DNA from: Paraphysomonas bandaiensis | Taxonomy: Eukaryota; Chrysophyceae | Assembly (NCBI GenBank): GCA_965644295.1 | Contig: CBFFRP010000272.1 | Location: forward strand, 1 to 64,000 | Length of the DNA: 64,000 nucleotides | Reading direction: 5' to 3' | Part shown: positions 21,978-31,894 of the stretch, piece by piece | Numbering within the stretch: the stretch's first letter is position 1 | How the letters are laid out: each line of letters starts with the position of its first letter | Translations under genes and position numbers: made by a program | Notes under the pieces: model-generated | Databases searched by the model: none | What the model was told of the DNA's origin: nothing | Seen by the model: only the letters and a program-made list of their open reading frames with translations

Positions 21978-22935
21978 CATACATCACTATACCATCTCAT
22001 TATATACATACCACTATACCATCTCACTATACACCCATATACCATCTCACTATATACCACTTTACCACCTCACTATGAATCACTATACCATCAAATAATT
22101 ATATACCACTATACTACCTATATAACTATACATCACTATACAATCAAATTATATTATACCACTATACTACCTATAATTATACATCACTATACCATCTCAC
22201 TATATACCCATATACCATCAAACTATATACCACTATACCACAAAACTATATACCACTATACCATCTCACTATATAATATCACTATACCATCAAACCATAT
22301 ACCACTATACCACCTAACTATACATCACTATATACCATCTCACTATATACATACCACTATACCATCTGATCTCACTATACACCCATATACCATCTCCCTA
22401 TACACCCATATACCATCTCACTATATACCCATATACCACTATACCATCAAACTATATATACCACTATACTACCTAACTTTGCATCACTATACCATCTCAC
22501 TATATAATATCACTATACCATCAAACCATATACCACTATACTACCTAACTATACATCACTATACCATCTCACTATATTCATACCACTATACCATCAAACT
22601 ATATACATACCACTATACCATCTGATCTTACTATACACCCATATACCATCTCACTATATACCACTATACCATCTCACTATATACCACTATACCATCAAAC
22701 TATATACATACCACTATACCATCTCACTATATACCACTACTATACCATCTCACTATACACCCATGCACCATCTCACTATATACCACTTTACCATCTCACT
22801 ATACACCACTGTACCATCTCACTATATACCACTATACCATCAATTTATATACCACTATACCACCAAACTATATACCACTATACCATCTCACTATATACCA
22901 CTATACCATCTCACTATATACCCAGATACCGTCTC
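21978..22935 (+). repeat. AT-rich satellite, right block
   Basis: Continuation of the CACTATACCATC-type tandem array interrupted by the LINE. Units and spacing match the left block. It ends near CCCAGATACCGTCTC, after which SINE-like and unique sequence begins. Confidence 0.85.
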
Positions 22936-23164
22936 TAATTAACTTTTAAGCACTAGTTAGTTAAATAAATTGTGTTGGTATATTAGTTCTGACTCTTACA
23001 TACATGCCTAGTGCTAATAGTCAGATATTTACTACTACTTTCTGACCGATTAATTGACTATTAATTGATACTAAGCGCTCTCAAGTAGCTATGCATTATC
23101 TGCAAACATAACTTGTTGCTCAACTACCATTTTATTCCAGAAGCGGCGATTTATATATGCAAAA

Positions 23165-24200
23165 ACATGCCCTCAACAAAAAGTCGGACTCGCAACTCTT
23201 CGTGGTGCCTCTCTGGTGCCATCAGACTCTTCTCGACTCCCTGTTTCTGGATATATATTCCGGAGAAACCTCGTATCCAACTGGTGTTTAACTATCCCTT
23301 CTCTTCTCAGTGTTTCTTGCTATTTGGCTAAAATATCCTGCTCCCCCTATAAAATGGAGGGCTCGGCATGCTTCGAAATAGAGGACTCAGACACCACAAC
23401 GCAGACACGGCACCAGTAACACCGGTCACGACACCGACACACTTACAACAACGCCAGTCCCAGGATACTCACCCGACACCAAAAGTACTCCAGCTGCTCC
23501 AGGCGACATCCACCCCAAGAATTATACCCTCTGCAAGAGTCCGAACCCGACAGAGGCAACCGTAACCACTCCGGAAACAACTCATCCTTACTTGTGGCCG
23601 AAACCCCACTTCGACAACCAGCACCATCTCCACTACCGACTTACACTCTCATATACATTTCGCCCCATTCACTCCTCACATAATCCATGGCACAGGCTCG
23701 CCAGACACATTTCCCAAAGGTAGACCCCCCCGACTAACCTCAATACAAGGGACGGTTGCACCATGGTGCTTGCAGCGATGCACAAGCAGTCCCGAGACGG
23801 TTACCCACCACTAGTAGTATATTGCAAGTCCAGTTATTAGTTAGTCTATAGATGTATAATTAGTTTCTGTGCACAACCGTTCTCATGTAATAATCAGACT
23901 TTCTCTCTATTGGCTAAAAGACAGGAAAAGAGCCGATTCCGACGCTTCTCCACAGTAGATAAAAACCTTTTGCAAGACCGTCATCCACATACCTCCGAGT
24001 CACTTGTTGGCACAATGCCTATAAGGGAAGGCCACCAGATTGCCAACAAGCTCTGAAGGGTATATTGCTGCTTCCTTTGGTGTCTGCCGTGAGACACATT
24101 AGGCAGTCCCGGCTGCAAATTACACAAAATATATATGTAGTCTTCGCTATATCGGAACGAGTTTTTAACGCCTATTGCTAAATAAAAAGACATTCAATAT
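23165..24200 (+). repeat. SINE-like repeat split by a LINE insertion
   Basis: The left part begins TGCCCTCAACAAAAAGTCGG and shares ACTCGCA.CTC/TT.GTGGTG with the copy at 16.7 kb. The right part resumes after 23906 and ends near AACGCCTATTGCTAAATAAA, the family tail. The intervening 23334..23906 is a LINE copy. The left and right halves are only approximately delimited. Confidence 0.5.
23334..23906 (+). mobile_element. 5'-truncated non-LTR retrotransposon copy
   Basis: Starts at TATCCTGCTCCCCCTATAAA, homologous to the LINE coding end near 21.42 kb, and ends at TAATCAGACTTTCT. Imperfect flanking duplications CTATTTGGCTAAAA (23320..23333) and CTATTGGCTAAAA (23907..23919) differ by one T. The residual frame carries the protein tail with deletions relative to the 19.3 kb copy. 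Confidence 0.85.
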
Positions 24201-24330
24201 ATATATGTAGTCTTAAGCGCTCCAATGTGGTAGTAGTAGAATAAGCTCACTGCTTTCACTTGTCATACTGTACGTTGTTCAACGTCGTCCCCTACATACA
24301 CATCTATGAATATGAATATAGCGAGAATGG

Positions 24331-24570
24331 TTGCACCTTGGTGGTTGCGATGCACAAGCAGTTCACGTAGCGATAAATAGTAGGACATCAGAGTTTGCAC
24401 TAGTTAGTTAAATTGTTTTGCTGTCAAACATGCCTGTTGCGAACAATCAGATATTCGCAACAGCGCACAAGCAGCTTTCGTAGCGATAAATAGCAGTACA
24501 TCAGAGTTAAGCACTGACTCTTAAACGCCTATTGCTAATAATAAGACATTCACTACTACTAACTACTAGC
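24331..24570 (+). repeat. SINE-like repeat, 3' part, internally duplicated
   Basis: The copy has the module GGTTGCACCTTGGTGGTTGC and AGCGATAAATAGTAGGACATC. A second partial module GCACAAGCAGCTTTCGTAGCG and the tail CGCCTATTGCTAATAATAAG follow. The two modules are about 120 bp apart, so two copies are joined or one is duplicated. Confidence 0.55.
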
Positions 24571-25048
24571 CAACCATTTTTTGCTACATCCGATAAAAAT
24601 AGTATAAGAAAAGCTAGATTGTAACTCAATCAAGTGCTACGATGTTTCATTGCTACGCTGATCACCTACTGCTTCATTTCGAAGACACACTCTACGAAAT
24701 TTTTAGCTATTTGTCTCTGCTTAGTCACCAACATTTCTACTCTTATAACTAACCCAGTTTCAGTTCTTTCATTTTGCTTAGCGAATATCGTCTAAACCAA
24801 CGAAACGTAAATGACTATACGTTGAAATTTAAGGTGTCTACACAGACAAAACTAAAATTTCAAAAAAGAACTGTCAAACTTGACAGTATCTAATAATTTA
24901 GATTCCTATCAATCAAGAACTGCAAATATCGTACAACGCCATATAACTCTTCTATTGGATATAATCATGCAGTGATTCTACCCTTCGGCATGATGCATGC
25001 GTATATCAAAATAGTCTTCATTTACATTCCACAATGAACCCTAAAGAA
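24571..25048. other. Intergenic region
   Basis: AT-rich sequence between the repeat island and the acyltransferase gene. No gene or repeat is recognised. Confidence 0.35.
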
Positions 25049-27391
25049 CTAGGTGAAGGCCAACAAGTCTGACACATTAATATTATCCACTAATACCCCC
25101 GACATTACAGTGCCCATTCCCTCCGGTGGTGGGAGATCTCTTGCCAGTCTAAATATACGTAAGGCCTCTACTCTATTGAATGGCAGACCAGTAAGGTCTC
25201 TCTTGTATCTCATTAAGGGACATAGGTCCACACCTCCAAGGTCCCAAATGCAGCATCCACGATCTCGCAAGAACCGACATAACACTAGCGCCAGTATGAA
25301 CCCGGGCTGCATAGTTTTGTACATCTCACTGCGACTGAAAAAACGAGTGGCCACGTATACACTTCGTCCCCCAGCGGTAGGATGGCTGAAATCCGCAGCA
25401 ATCAACTCTTCACCGTACCACAGCTCAAACACCATCAGCATTGGCGGCGATGTTGCTGCCATGCGCCTCCATACTTGTTCCAGCTCATAACCCACCCAAC
25501 AATCTGTGCCGTGGTGCTGGCGAAGCATCGCCAGTGACTGGTCCATGTCAGTGTTCAGGCGCAGGGACAGGACTTTCTTTATTTTATTTCGAAATAAGCG
25601 AGGCATATCTCTGATTCGCTTCTTCAGTACTCCCGGTAGTCGAGGAGTATATGTTGGTTTACTTGACTGCGCATTACTATCTAGATGAAGAGAAGAAAGC
25701 AAAAGCATGGACCGTGTGCACGGAAGAAGTCCCACCAGCTTTGAAGATTGAGAGACTACGTAAGAAAAACCGGCATTGAGTAAGCTCGTTATAACAGCAC
25801 AAGTAGTAGTGAGGTTAACTGAGCGATCCAGTGGATATCCCATCAAGTTATTTATGTTAACGACATCCATTACGAGGGTCTCTGCTTGCTTTTGAACAAA
25901 TTCATCCAACTGTAGAGGAGATACCACTGTATCCAGTGTAACTACAGGCATGTAACTTACCCTAGCAGTATTTGTAACAAGACTATTATTTTGAAGTAAC
26001 GCGCTCAATTGAGAAGGCTTAAGACTTTGAATAACATCAACCTCTGTTGGAGAGAGAGTCTCCCCAGCCTCCATGACTGCATTTGTCAAATTATCATCAA
26101 ATGGCCACAAGTGCTTCGCAGAATATTTTTCACAATTGAATAATGAGATCTGGCCCAACCACTTAGCACGTCTCTCAAATGTTGCAAGAAAAGATTTGAT
26201 CTTATTAATCTCTTCGTCATTACTTGCTGTAATATCTTCACACGAAGCCAAATACTGCTGGGCCGATAGAATCTGTGGAACTAAGTAAATAAAAAAGAAC
26301 AGATATAACCAAGACACCAGCACGGGGTCTGCGATACATTATGGTGCAAATAATATTTCTATAAAATAACGCAGCATGCATACCAATTTATTAATTTCTG
26401 TAAGTAGAGGGCCATGAGGTGACGTCTGCAGTTTCGCCTGAATGAAGTTATGTATTGCGCTCGTGAAAGTGCGCGGTATACTCATTATGCCGGCTGCGAT
26501 ACCAGAGCTAATTTCCAGAAATTGTGACAAAGTCTGGTGGAGGCGACCAACCGCATAAGCAGAATGAGTACATAGTGCTGCTTTAAGATCCTCTTGTACA
26601 ATGTATAACATGTCCTCCATATCTTTCCCCCCCTCGTACACTGCAGACAACATTCGCTTCCAGGTTCCTACTAGAGCTACGAGATCATCGTCAACTGCAA
26701 CTAGAAGTTCCAATAAGCTGCCCTCCAGATCAGAACTCCAGACGCCTTCCCAGCCCCAACACACCCTATCGAGCACTGCATCAAGCGCCATGCAGTAGGA
26801 AAATACAGGAGAGGATGCAAACATAGTTTTCGTGCACGATTCCAACACAGCATGCTGGTCACCACGCATACGAGTATACACGGAAATATTATGAAATCCA
26901 AATGTAAGACCCGGATATATAGCCCTTTTGCTGCTAGTATCATCACATTTCACATTGCATACTAATTGTCCATTGAAACACTCTTCCTGTGAGCAATTTG
27001 TGGGTTCTTGGTCAGCAAATATGATTGTTTCGCCCCGACAGACTTTAGATGGAATAACATCTTCTGTCAGAGTATCCCCCACAGATATAACTGTACAACG
27101 AGGCTTTGAATCACTGAGAGACAATAATTCTTCTATAAGTGGACAAACAATCAGTCCACCATTACTTTCAACTAATGAATCAATGAGATCTAATGGTTGA
27201 TTACAAACACAGCAGAGATCATATAAATCATCAATATTTTGATAAGATGCCACTATAGAAAGAAGAATAGCTTGAAGCTCATCGTCCTCAGCATCTGTCG
27301 CATACTCAATACCGAATTTGTCTAAATATATAGTTGTTTGTTGGCGTGTAAGTGATAACACACTCTCAATATTCATCATGCGTTCACTCAT
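25049..27391 (-). CDS. LFTR-like (GNAT fold) acyltransferase with novel N-terminal region
   Basis: Two exons, 27391..26384 and 26272..25049, join in phase 0 across a 111-nt GT-AG intron, giving 743 residues. The C-terminal domain (about residues 590-720) matches the leucyl/phenylalanyl-tRNA-protein transferase type of GNAT fold: ELWYGEELIAADFSHP, VYVATRFFSRSE, QPGFILALVLCRFLRDRG and IWDLGGVDLCPLMRYKR. The bacterial family (Aat) adds Leu or Phe to protein N-termini for degradation; the eukaryotic substrate here is unknown. The N-terminal 330 residues are not recognised. They begin with a helix pair (LTRQQTTIYLDKFGIEY, DELQAILLSI) that may be SAP-like, followed by a Cys-pair segment LCCVCNQPLDLID. 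Two separate genes remain possible, in which case the second would start with a hydrophobic leader at 26323. Confidence 0.65.
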
Positions 27392-27883
27392 ATGATAATG
27401 TCTAATAGTAGAGTAGAGTTACCTCCATATGATCACTTGAGTTGAGTATCCCACTGCAGTCAATATACATACATATATATACATACTCATGTGGGACTAT
27501 TCCATACTGCTACACTTCACTACAAACGTCACTTCACTTCAGACTGTGTATGGTCTCATCTCTCATACTTCTGTGAAGAAACTAAAAAATGGCAATTTTA
27601 AAGAAACTTACATAGATTTTTCAGTAAATACTGGAGTATTTATACTCTAATCAATATAAGTATACAAAAGTTCAGTATACAGCACTACGACAATAGTATA
27701 TACTGCTGTGTGCGACAAGGACTTGATGATACATGATGCTGTAGATATGAAGATCTTCTGTGAAGACAAGTATGAGATCGATAGTTTGCACAAGTTTAAA
27801 TCATATTGAATATGCACAGCATTAAGTATATACACAAGTACATATGTTCTTCGTGTATATATGTATTGTAGAGTTCTGATAGA
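27392..27883. other. Intergenic region
   Basis: TA-rich spacer upstream of the acyltransferase gene. No gene is supported. Confidence 0.35.
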
Positions 27884-28150
27884 CTACCCGTGATTCCTCA
27901 ACATTTCATACAGTGTATCATGTGGCAGCTGGTTGACAATAAGTCCCAAGGCATTGAGCAAGATCCTTGCTGGATTTGTAATATAAACTAGCCAGAACAC
28001 AATGTTGAGAACCCCACTAAGGTAGTGATAAGCCAGCATTGTTAAAGTTAGTAGTGTATATTTCCGTATCAGCGTACTACTCCCAGATTGGCGTTCAGCA
28101 AAAACTGCTAACGGCTTACACGGATTGACTGTCCTATCATCTTTACACAC
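27884..28150 (-). CDS. Hypothetical small two-helix membrane protein
   Basis: An 88-codon frame with a basic N-terminal part and two adjacent hydrophobic segments, YTLLTLTMLAYHYL and LNIVFWLVYI, then a short amphipathic tail. A possible first exon lies upstream on the same strand, but I could not fix a junction in phase. The composition is more protein-like than surrounding frames. Family not recognised. Confidence 0.35.
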   Translation of the reverse strand: MCKDDRTVNPCKPLAVFAERQSGSSTLIRKYTLLTLTMLAYHYLSGVLNIVFWLVYITNPARILLNALGLIVNQLPHDTLYEMLRNHG

Positions 28151-29557
28151 AGATCATACCATTTACACTCTCTCCGTTACGCTTCCTGAACCATTATGTT
28201 CTTTCTATAATAACTCATGACTATAATCTAAACTACAACCACAGTGCACACAGCTAAAACAAGAAACATACTGGCTTTACTTTAAGCTATTACAAAAGTT
28301 ACTTAATTATCACTATAATATAATATAGAATATAGGATCTTGAAGTTACAAATATACAAGATATACAAGTACTACGTACATTTATATATAACTTTTAACT
28401 TTTACATATATAATATATACTACAGCCCATATCTGCATATAATTACACTTGTGTCAACTCACCGTCACACGTGCTTACTTTATATACAACATTCATGTAC
28501 TTCTCAACGACAATTTAATGATTTGAAAAGCAGATAGGTTCCTTTGCCACTGTCAAACATTTTTTATCAGTAACACTAGTTATAACCGACTTACATTTAT
28601 AGTCCGTACATACTATTACATATACGTTAACTTTATGGAACATATTCGCTTTCAAAAGCATCAACTTGTCCGGACTGTACTTTTTTCTATAGAATTCGAT
28701 TTATTCTCTTCAATCTGACTTTGTATTGTGTGTACGTGTGTACCGTATAATGTTGTATTGATATAGATATAAATCTTTATTTTGTCTATACCTTTATTTT
28801 GTGTATACAATTTCCTGGTGATTTCTTAACTTAAAGTCGAAACTGAGAGTTCATGTTTTGACATGTGAAATAAAACACATACACATGCATGCGTTTGCTG
28901 CAAATTAACGACAAATCTTGAGCATATATAAATTTCACCTAATCTTATAGTACATTACAGTACACCATCTAGGTCTCATTATTGCTTGCGCATGTAACAG
29001 AAAAGCAATAACTGTACCCCAATGAATGAACTGATTATTACTCAACAGCCCAATAGTACTCCAGCTACACACTCTACTACTCTAGTCTCTAGTACCACTA
29101 CTTATTACCTGACACTAGCCCGGAGTCTCTGGAGCTTAAAGCCATTTCTGATGCAATTCTCTATTTACCACGACTGAGAGCATTGCTCAGTAAGTCGAGC
29201 ATATCCACTACCTCACCTGCATGGTCTTCTTTTTCCATTTCAAACACGGTTTCATGCTGTAAATCAGCACATGAATCAACGACCTACTCGGACTGAACTT
29301 TCACTGCGCATTTCAAATGCTTTTCTCCCCTCCAATACTAATAGGCATTCTGCTTGCTTGCGTCATCTTCAATAACCTCGAGACATACACTCTCCGCTTT
29401 TCTACAGGTCACGGGAACCCACTTTTCACGCTCATTTTGTCGATAATGAGGCATAAACCTTCACAATAGCTCTCCCGCATAGTGATGAAGCTTGCAATAC
29501 GAACTCACAGTTAATAATGGCACGATTCACAGTGTATTCGCTCTCTCAAATTCCTTC
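28151..29557. other. Gene-poor region
   Basis: About 1.4 kb of AT-rich sequence with TATA-type microsatellite-like tracts around 28340-28440. No gene, tRNA or repeat family seen elsewhere in the window is recognised. Confidence 0.35.
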
Positions 29558-29719
29558 TGTGGGAATAAGTCGATCCAGCAGAATATGTCGATCCAGCAAA
29601 AAAATCGACCTTTTTTCGTTATTTCTCTGAAATATATTCGTCAAAAAACAACATGCATCAAAAAAGCCTGGATTTTTTTGCTGGATCGACATATTCTGCT
29701 GGATCGACTTATTCCCACA
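29558..29719. mobile_element. Palindromic MITE-like element, 162 bp
   Basis: Perfect 49-bp terminal inverted repeats run from 29558..29606 and 29671..29719 around a 64-bp core. Each arm begins TGTGGGAATAAG and contains the 11-mer TCGATCCAGCA twice, 19 bp apart. The element is non-coding and would fold into a long hairpin. No clear target duplication is visible. The perfection of the arms implies recent origin or gene conversion. Confidence 0.75.
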
Positions 29720-30934
29720 CACAGAATTGTTGCCTTATTGGAATTCCAAGACATCACAATCTAAGTGCGTGGCATTCGCTACTATCTAATTGAAGTTGCG
29801 GTTTCTGCAGCACGACATCAAGATTTCAGCTGGATGATGGTATCTTGTTCCCTCAAACCATCCCTATCTGCTCCTTGGAGTTCCAAAACGCTGTTCACAT
29901 ACCAGTGCCTGCCCATACTTCAATGTTCTGTTCGACGTCACACTTTAGTCAGCCGCATTTGCGATTACTACACAATCACAACTTCACTGCAATCAAGTCA
30001 GAGTTATCATCACGACTAAGATTCGTGTCCTCACAGTGAGTGTTGCCTGGAGTGACACTTCTTTATTGGCATGCTCCATGACAAGACGATGAAAAACGAC
30101 GCTTTTGTTCTCGTTAGCGCGAAGGGCATCCCAGTAGAGCTCATAGAACTCCCATCCATACACTCGTATCCAGAATATACTCCAGAGCGCAAGTAAAATT
30201 CCCTTGCCTGACAATCCTGGAGTTTTACTTGCGCTCTGGAGCTTGAGGAAGATTTTACTCCCTTGCCTGCAGAGTGTTCGATCATGGAAGACCGCAGTCC
30301 TGATCCCTTCTATCAGACATTGCATGCTCTTACTTGTCCAGATACACTGGATGAAATGATTCGTTACTAATATTCGCCGCAAGAGAATGGATACTTTAAA
30401 CGAGCAGCAGCATGTGGCAGCTCGAACAGCCGAACTGGAGACATGACCAGCTCACTGAAACCAATTCATTTCCGTCGGCTGACTTAACACTTCTTCCTGC
30501 ATCGTTTGTTTCTACTTATTTAGTAATATTTTTTGCTATCTGTTCCTTAGTCTTAGTTTGTTTCATTTTTACCAATAACTAACATTCGATACAACGTAAC
30601 TTTTACTTACATAACCTTTCGACACTTAGTAACACTTACTTCTATTCACACTTAGTAACAACTTAGTAACACTATATAGATATATCACATACGCACAGTC
30701 ATTGGCTAATTGTCTAGTCCTGACTGACTATAGCTACTTGTTTGATTGTAATGTTCCAATAGTTACCACTTATTGGTGTACATTATTAAGTTTCCGCAAA
30801 TGCACAAAAGATATGAAGCCAGTAAAATGGATAGTTTCAAATATAATTATAATTATTAGCATTCTTTCGTCTGCATGTTATGGCAGTATATATATTTACA
30901 TATAACATCGTAGGTAATATTGAATATTCTCAAC
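29720..30934. other. Region with a hairpin and a doubtful reading frame
   Basis: A 129-codon frame on the - strand (30382..29993) contains FYELYWDALRANENKSVVFH and may be a decayed transposase or gene, but no motif is decisive. A 19-bp inverted repeat lies inside it (separate entry). The rest, to the bZIP gene, is AT-rich and unassigned. Confidence 0.3.
30180..30241. repeat. Inverted repeat, 19-bp arms
   Basis: CTCCAGAGCGCAAGTAAAA at 30180..30198 is perfectly complementary to 30223..30241, with a 24-nt loop. The loop sequence CCCTTGCCTG also recurs about 60 bp downstream. Confidence 0.8.
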
Positions 30935-31484
30935 CTACACATCAGCGAACGTCTCCAAAAAAAAGTCTAAAGCGCTTTCAAGCTCTTCGTCAACTTCATG
31001 GGATGGGAGAGGCATCTGCTTGGTATGTGAGCAAGGGATTAAGTGACAACTGTTAGAATCCTCGGCAGTGAAGATATTATGGTGGGGTCAGGCCCCTTAA
31101 TTAATAGAACTTTGCATGTTCTAAGGAACAGTACACTTGGCTCGCATCCAGCATAGCACTTCCATTACATGTATTGGGCGAATGAGCGAGAAGGGACTGA
31201 AGTCTTTGATTTTCGCGTTCCAACTCGGCTACCCGAAATTTATAAAACTCCAACTCAGCTTTGCTATTCAGCCTACTAAGAGCTGCAGACCTACGATTAC
31301 GTAGCTTTCTGGACTCTCTTTTCGAGAGTGCACTATCAGAGGAGGAGGAAGATGTGTCTGAAAATGTTGGTGACGGGGGACATACAAGGACGGGTGCGGA
31401 GCGCTTTCCAGCTCTTGAAGCTTTGAGCTTAACCACCCGGGCACGTCGCCGTTCAGCAGCAAGATAAGAAGAAGTGCACACCAT
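30935..31484 (-). CDS. bZIP transcription factor
   Basis: Exon 1 runs 31484..31137 and exon 2 from about 31015 or 31018 to 30935. The donor is GTGTAC at 31136, and two adjacent in-phase acceptors (AAG or CAG) differ by one codon. The protein is about 142 residues. After a Ser-rich stretch comes the basic region RESRKLRNRRSAALSRL, where Asn and Arg are spaced as in canonical bZIP DNA-binding helices. The zipper follows with heptad positions Tyr, Leu, Leu and the polar Asn in ERENQRL. The last exon encodes an acidic, hydrophobic tail (ELESALDFFLETFADV) that looks like an activation segment. A nuclear regulator that binds DNA as a dimer; targets unknown. The zipper is short (about three heptads). 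Confidence 0.82.
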
Positions 31485-31894
31485 ACAGTTACATTAATAT
31501 GATGATGTTATGTACCTGAAGATGATATTTATGATATTGGAGTGGAGTCGTCAACAAGTGCCACCTGTCGAAAAGTTATGTTGAGGAAATTTCTTCTGAT
31601 TCTTCCACGTGTCAAATCCTGTGCACAACGGACCGTATCTTGAATAGTTTCAATAGTTTTCAGTCGCAAGAGTTAATTTATATCTGCAATAATACACTGC
31701 GGTATACCCATGTATACACTAGTGTTATTATTCAAATATTCAAAAATCTAACAGCATCTATATACTACTGTATATACTTATATACGTTGTATTTGTATCT
31801 CTATACAAGTCAATCCCTCTGTGTGAGTGTCCTGCTATACGTGCTGTACTGTACATCTGTGTATACATAGATGTGGAGGGTCGTTTGTTTGGCC
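31485..31894. other. Divergent intergenic region
   Basis: Spacer between the bZIP gene (-) and the methyltransferase gene (+). TA-rich; no gene is supported. Confidence 0.4.

Noticed and set aside
46-24570. CRISPR-like interpretation of the dispersed short repeats
   Set aside because: Copies are irregularly spaced, in both orientations and in a eukaryotic genome; they are transposon-derived.
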